A stretch of 64,000 bases of DNA, from assembly GCF_000633355.1 (NCBI RefSeq), contig NZ_AYMQ01000057.1, positions 51,922 to 115,921 of the forward strand, in the 5' to 3' direction. A model generated the notes under the pieces. The model did not search any database and had not been told where the DNA came from. It worked only from the letters and a program-made list of their open reading frames with translations. This document shows, one piece after another, positions 60,466-64,000 of this stretch (its first letter is position 1; each line of letters opens with the position of its first letter). This stretch comes from Serratia sp. H1w (GTDB lineage: Bacteria; Pseudomonadota; Gammaproteobacteria; Enterobacterales; Enterobacteriaceae). Position numbers and translations under genes: made by a program.

Positions 60466-61281
60466 TTACCAGCCTTTGACAGCACCACCGTTAAAGATCT
60501 TGTTGGCCGCTTCGTTAACTTCGTCAGACTGATAAGCCTGCACGAACTTCTTCACGTTTTCCGCGTCTTTGTTATCTTCACGGGCAACCATGATGTTGAC
60601 GTAAGGTGAGTCTTTGTCTTCAACAAACAGGCCGTCTTTGGCCGGAGTCAAACCAATCTGGCTGGCATAAGTGGTGTTGATGATGGCCAGCGCGATTTGC
60701 TGATCGTCCAGGGAACGTGGCAGCTGTGGCGCTTCCAGCTCAACCAGCTTCAGCTTCTTCGGGTTCTCGGTCACGTCCAGCACGGTCGGCAGCAGGCCAA
60801 CACCGTCTTTCAGTTTGATCAGACCCTGTTTTTCCAGCAGCAACAGTGAACGGCCCAGGTTGGTTGGATCGTTTGGCAGTGCTACCTGTGAACCTTCTTG
60901 CAGCTCATCAATGGATTTGATCTTTTTAGAGTAACCGGCGATCGGGTACACGAAGGTGTTGCCGACTGAAACCAGTTTATAACCACGATCCTTGATCTGC
61001 TGATCCAGATAAGGTTTGTGCTGGAAGGCGTTGACGTCGATATCGCCTTTGCTCAAGGCTTCGTTTGGCAGCACGTAGTCGTTGAAGGTCACCAGCTCCA
61101 CGTCCAGGCCATACTTATCCTTAGCCACTTTTTGTGCCACTTCAGCCACTTGCTGTTCAGCACCGACAATAACGCCCACTTTGATATGGTTTGGATCTTT
61201 TTCATCCTGGCCGCAGCCGGCCAGAGCCAGAGTACCGATCAGTGCGCCGATGGTTGCGATGGATTTAAATTTTAACGACAT
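60466..61281 (-). CDS. metQ: D/L-methionine-binding lipoprotein MetQ
   Basis: The product is 271 residues (E. coli 271). The lipobox LALAGC places the lipidated Cys at 23. The NlpA-family substrate-binding domain covers the rest, ending KIFNGGAVKGW. It captures methionine in the periplasm for MetNI. It is the last gene of metN-metI-metQ, 92 bp after metI. Confidence 0.96.
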   Translation of the reverse strand: MSLKFKSIATIGALIGTLALAGCGQDEKDPNHIKVGVIVGAEQQVAEVAQKVAKDKYGLDVELVTFNDYVLPNEALSKGDIDVNAFQHKPYLDQQIKDRGYKLVSVGNTFVYPIAGYSKKIKSIDELQEGSQVALPNDPTNLGRSLLLLEKQGLIKLKDGVGLLPTVLDVTENPKKLKLVELEAPQLPRSLDDQQIALAIINTTYASQIGLTPAKDGLFVEDKDSPYVNIMVAREDNKDAENVKKFVQAYQSDEVNEAANKIFNGGAVKGW

Positions 61282-61373
61282 ATCCCTTCCTCAATTAGAC
61301 TCGCATAAGAAATACGCTTTACTCTTTATCCTGCCAGGCAAGCTATCGAGTAGATGTCAGCGCGTTGGTAAAA

Positions 61374-62027
61374 CTATTTGTGGGTAACGGCCTTCACGAT
61401 ACGGTCGCCACCAAACTGGATCAGATACACCAGCACCACCAGTAATATTAATACCGTATTCATCACGGTCGCGTTATAACCAATATAACCATACTGATAA
61501 CCAATTTGACCTAAGCCACCGGCACCGACGGCACCGCCCATGGCAGAATAGCCCACCAGGGTGATCAGCGTGATGGTGGCGGCATTCACCAAACCCGGCA
61601 GCGCTTCAGGCAACAGCACTTTGGTGATGATTTGCATTGGGGTAGCGCCCATCGCACGCGCGGCCTCAACCAGACCTGACGGGATCTCCAACAGGGCGTT
61701 TTCTACCATGCGAGCGATGAACGGGGCTGCACCGACGGTAAGTGGCACGATAGCCGCTTGCAAACCGATGGAGGTGCCCACGATCATCCGGGTGAATGGG
61801 ATCATCCATACCAGCAAGATAATGAAGGGAATGGAACGGAAAATATTCACCAACCCAGACAACACCTTATATACGGTATTGTTGGCAATGATTTGCCCTG
61901 GGCGGGTCACATATAACAGTACGCCTACCGGTAAGCCGAGGACAAAGCCAAAGAAGCCGGAGACAAAGGTCATCGTAACGGTTTCCCACACGCCACGGAC
62001 CATCAACCACATCATTGCCTCAGACAT
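61374..62027 (-). CDS. metI: Methionine ABC transporter permease MetI
   Basis: The product is 217 residues (E. coli 217) with about five membrane helices. The coupling EAA loop lies near [21 protein letters not shown]. It forms the dimeric channel of the MetNI importer in the inner membrane. Its start overlaps the metN stop by 8 bp, so the two are translationally coupled. Confidence 0.97.
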   Translation of the reverse strand: MSEAMMWLMVRGVWETVTMTFVSGFFGFVLGLPVGVLLYVTRPGQIIANNTVYKVLSGLVNIFRSIPFIILLVWMIPFTRMIVGTSIGLQAAIVPLTVGAAPFIARMVENALLEIPSGLVEAARAMGATPMQIITKVLLPEALPGLVNAATITLITLVGYSAMGGAVGAGGLGQIGYQYGYIGYNATVMNTVLILLVVLVYLIQFGGDRIVKAVTHK

Positions 62028-63051
62028 AACCCAGAACCTCTACTTTTACCTGATTTTCTTGTAGGAACTTAATCGTTGCCTGTGCATCTTCATCGGTGCC
62101 GTGCAGTTCAGCCAGCATCACGCCAAACTTCACACCGCCAGCGTAATCCATCTGTGCGCTGATAATATTGTTGTTCACGTTAAAGCGACGAGCCGCTTCT
62201 GACAGTAAAGGTGCATCGACCGAGCGGCCGGTGAATTCCAGGCGCAACAGCGGTTGGCGCCCACCGGTCCGTTCAGGCACCAGACGCGCGGCATAGTCAT
62301 CCGGGATGTCCAGATGCAGCGTGGCCTGGATAAACTGCTGTGCCAGCGGCGTCTTGGGATGTGAGAACACTTCACTGACGCTGTCTTTCTCAATCAACTG
62401 ACCTTGGCTGATCACCGCAACCTGATCGCAGATACGCTTCACCACGTCCATTTCATGGGTGATCAACAGAATGGTCAGCCCCAGACGGCGGTTGATGTCT
62501 TTCAGCAGTTCGAGAATAGAACGGGTAGTGGCTGGGTCCAGCGCACTGGTTGCTTCGTCACACAGCAGAACCTTAGGATTGCTGGCCAATGCACGAGCGA
62601 TGGCGACACGCTGCTTTTGCCCGCCAGACAAATTGGCAGGGTAGGCGTCGTGCTTGTCCGACAGACCAACCAGCTCCAGCAGCTCAACGACGCGTTTTTT
62701 GATTTCCGCCCGTGGGGTGCTGTCTAGTTCCAACGGCAGGGCAACGTTGCCGAAGACCGTGCGTGAAGAAAGCAGGTTGAAGTGTTGGAAGATCATGCCA
62801 ATCTGACGGCGTGCGCGCGTCAGCTCACCTTCAGACAGGGAGGTCAGATCCTGGCCATCAACCAGAACGGTACCTGACGTTGGGCGCTCAAGCATGTTGG
62901 CGCAGCGGATCAGCGTACTCTTACCGGCGCCTGAGGCCCCGATAACGCCATAAATCTGTCCGGCAGGAACGTGAAGAGTCACGTCAGAAAGTGCGCTGAT
63001 GGAGCGCGACCCCTGCTGGAACACTTTGGTGATGTTGGAAAGTTTAATCAT
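62020..63051 (-). CDS. metN: Methionine ABC transporter ATP-binding protein MetN
   Basis: The product is 343 residues (E. coli 343). Walker [10 protein letters not shown] is at 38-46, signature LSGGQKQR at 141-148 and Walker B with Glu in [11 protein letters not shown] near 162-172. A C-terminal NIL (ACT-like) domain binds methionine and inhibits transport. It is first in the operon, with MetJ boxes about 75-95 bp upstream. Confidence 0.97.
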   Translation of the reverse strand: MIKLSNITKVFQQGSRSISALSDVTLHVPAGQIYGVIGASGAGKSTLIRCANMLERPTSGTVLVDGQDLTSLSEGELTRARRQIGMIFQHFNLLSSRTVFGNVALPLELDSTPRAEIKKRVVELLELVGLSDKHDAYPANLSGGQKQRVAIARALASNPKVLLCDEATSALDPATTRSILELLKDINRRLGLTILLITHEMDVVKRICDQVAVISQGQLIEKDSVSEVFSHPKTPLAQQFIQATLHLDIPDDYAARLVPERTGGRQPLLRLEFTGRSVDAPLLSEAARRFNVNNNIISAQMDYAGGVKFGVMLAELHGTDEDAQATIKFLQENQVKVEVLGYV

Positions 63052-63123
63052 ATTCTTCTTATTTTTAGCTTGGTTGCCGTGGCTTAATAAACAGAAACCT
63101 CGGCTGCAGCCAAGGTCAGGATC

Positions 63124-63147
63124 AGATGTTAAGGCGTCTAGACGTCC
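63124..63147 (-). promoter_or_regulatory. MetJ operator (met boxes) for metNIQ
   Basis: Tandem 8-mers AGGCGTCT (63132-63139) and AGACGTCC (63140-63147) each match AGACGTCT at 7 of 8 positions. A weaker AGATGTTA at 63124-63131 adjoins them. MetJ with S-adenosylmethionine would repress metNIQ here. The site lies between the divergent metN and gmhB. Confidence 0.85.
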
Positions 63148-63237
63148 AAGTCAACGTTAACGCTGTTCTTCGTCATTCTCAGTCTCGGCGAAAACATGCG
63201 ATACTGTGGCGGTTTTCAGGCTTTCAGGAGCATACCG

Positions 63238-63801
63238 GTGACACAACGCGTTCCAGCAATTTTCTTAGATCGTGACGGCACGATTAATATCGATCATGGC
63301 TACGTCCATGAAATAGATGATTTCCAGTTTATCGATGGTGTGATTGACGCCTGCCGTGAACTGAAAAAAATGGGCTTCGCGCTGGTGCTGGTCACCAACC
63401 AGTCCGGTATCGCCCGTGGCAAGTTTAGCGAAGACCAGTTTATGCGTCTGACCGAATGGATGGACTGGTCGATGGCCGACCGTGAGGTCGATCTGGACGG
63501 CATCTATTTCTGCCCACATCATCCCGATGCAGTAATAGAAGAGTATCGCCAGGTTTGCGATTGCCGCAAACCGCAGCCGGGCATGTTGCTGCAGGCGCAG
63601 AAAGAACTGAATATCGATTTGGCGGCTTCTTATATGGTTGGCGACAAAATCGAGGATATGCAGGCGGCTGCGGCGGCAGGAGTAGGCACTAAAGTGTTGG
63701 TGCGCACCGGCAAGCCAGTCACTGAAGAAGGTGAGAAAGCGGCGGATTGGGTGCTAAACAGCCTGCAAGAGCTGCCAGCAGCGATTAAAAAGCGGGTTTA
63801 A
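63238..63801 (+). CDS. gmhB: D-glycero-beta-D-manno-heptose-1,7-bisphosphate 7-phosphatase
   Basis: The product is 187 residues from GTG 63238, which has AGGAG upstream; an in-frame ATG at 63196 lacks such a site. HAD motif I LDRDGT gives Asp11 and Asp13, motif II is VTNQSG, and the zinc-binding loop (CPHHP and [10 protein letters not shown]) and motif IV (MVGDKIEDM) follow. It removes the 7-phosphate in ADP-heptose synthesis for the LPS inner core. An rRNA operon follows, as E. coli rrnH follows gmhB. Confidence 0.96.
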   Translation: MTQRVPAIFLDRDGTINIDHGYVHEIDDFQFIDGVIDACRELKKMGFALVLVTNQSGIARGKFSEDQFMRLTEWMDWSMADREVDLDGIYFCPHHPDAVIEEYRQVCDCRKPQPGMLLQAQKELNIDLAASYMVGDKIEDMQAAAAAGVGTKVLVRTGKPVTEEGEKAADWVLNSLQELPAAIKKRV

Positions 63802-63853
63802 GCAGCATTGTGCATGAATAGTGAGCGGTCAGAATAAAAGTGCATATTAACCC

Positions 63854-63881
63854 TTGTCATTCTGAACCAGCTCCCTATAAT
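63854..63881 (+). promoter_or_regulatory. rRNA operon P1 promoter
   Basis: TTGTCA at 63854-63859 and TATAAT at 63876-63881 have a 16-bp spacer and a GCGCCTCC discriminator, the typical growth-rate-controlled P1 form. The AT-rich stretch just upstream could be the UP element. Confidence 0.9.
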
Positions 63882-63959
63882 GCGCCTCCATCGACACGGA
63901 ACATGTGAACAACTTCACACAGTCTCCGGGGTCGCAGAGAAAAAAACCTGAAATTAAGG

Positions 63960-63987
63960 TTGACTCTGAAAGAGGAAAGCGTAGTAT
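63960..63987 (+). promoter_or_regulatory. rRNA operon P2 promoter
   Basis: TTGACT at 63960-63965 and TAGTAT at 63982-63987 are 16 bp apart. The spacer resembles E. coli rrn P2 (TTGACTCTG and AAAGCG next to the -10). The 16S gene should begin beyond the right edge. Confidence 0.88.
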
Positions 63988-64000
63988 ACGCCTCCTCGAG

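Overview
The window is a chromosomal segment of a Gram-negative enterobacterium. Gene content, order and protein similarity point to Yersiniaceae, most likely Serratia or a close relative. That assignment is inferred from remembered E. coli and Yersinia gene orders, not from a database search. The only genes cut by the window edges are syd at the left and an rRNA operon at the right, of which only the promoters are present. I see no insertion sequence, prophage, CRISPR array or tRNA.

Region 1 (1-16.7 kb) is an accessory-rich version of the E. coli syd-csrB-yqcC-truC-yqcA locus. It holds the 3' end of syd, a UvrY/GacA-type palindrome, the CsrB regulatory RNA, and an MFS transporter placed between csrB and yqcC. 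About 12 kb then separates yqcC from truC. That block contains a small membrane protein, a 1996-residue alpha-2-macroglobulin with a C-x-E-Q thioester motif, penicillin-binding protein 1C, a proline iminopeptidase, and a penicillin V acylase/bile salt hydrolase family gene frameshifted in an A8 tract. A YieK-like sugar-phosphate gene follows. It is preceded by a BglG-type ribonucleic antiterminator (RAT) overlapping a terminator, with a candidate CRP site upstream.

Region 2 (17-42.2 kb) is core genome in E. coli order. yaeH, dapD, glnD and map lie on the minus strand. rpsB, tsf, pyrH, frr, dxr, uppS, cdsA, rseP, bamA, skp, lpxD, fabZ, lpxA, lpxB, rnhB, dnaE and accA lie on the plus strand. 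This set links translation (S2, EF-Ts, RRF), isoprenoid carrier and phospholipid synthesis, outer-membrane assembly, lipid A synthesis and replication. A promoter-leader-terminator unit sits in front of uppS.

Region 3 (42.3-64 kb) follows the E. coli ldcC-yaeR-tilS-rof-yaeP-yaeQ-arfB-nlpE-yaeF-proS-trmO-rcsF-metQIN-gmhB order. A complete acid-resistance cassette, cadC-cadB-cadA-dtpC, is inserted between yaeR (gloA2) and tilS, so two full-length lysine decarboxylases lie 6.2 kb apart. A small c-type cytochrome follows tilS. metN has MetJ boxes, and the window ends in tandem rRNA P1 and P2 promoters after gmhB.

A family of GC-rich composite intergenic repeats recurs at six places. Its arms sit within a few bases of stop codons, and in one case supply the stop codon.
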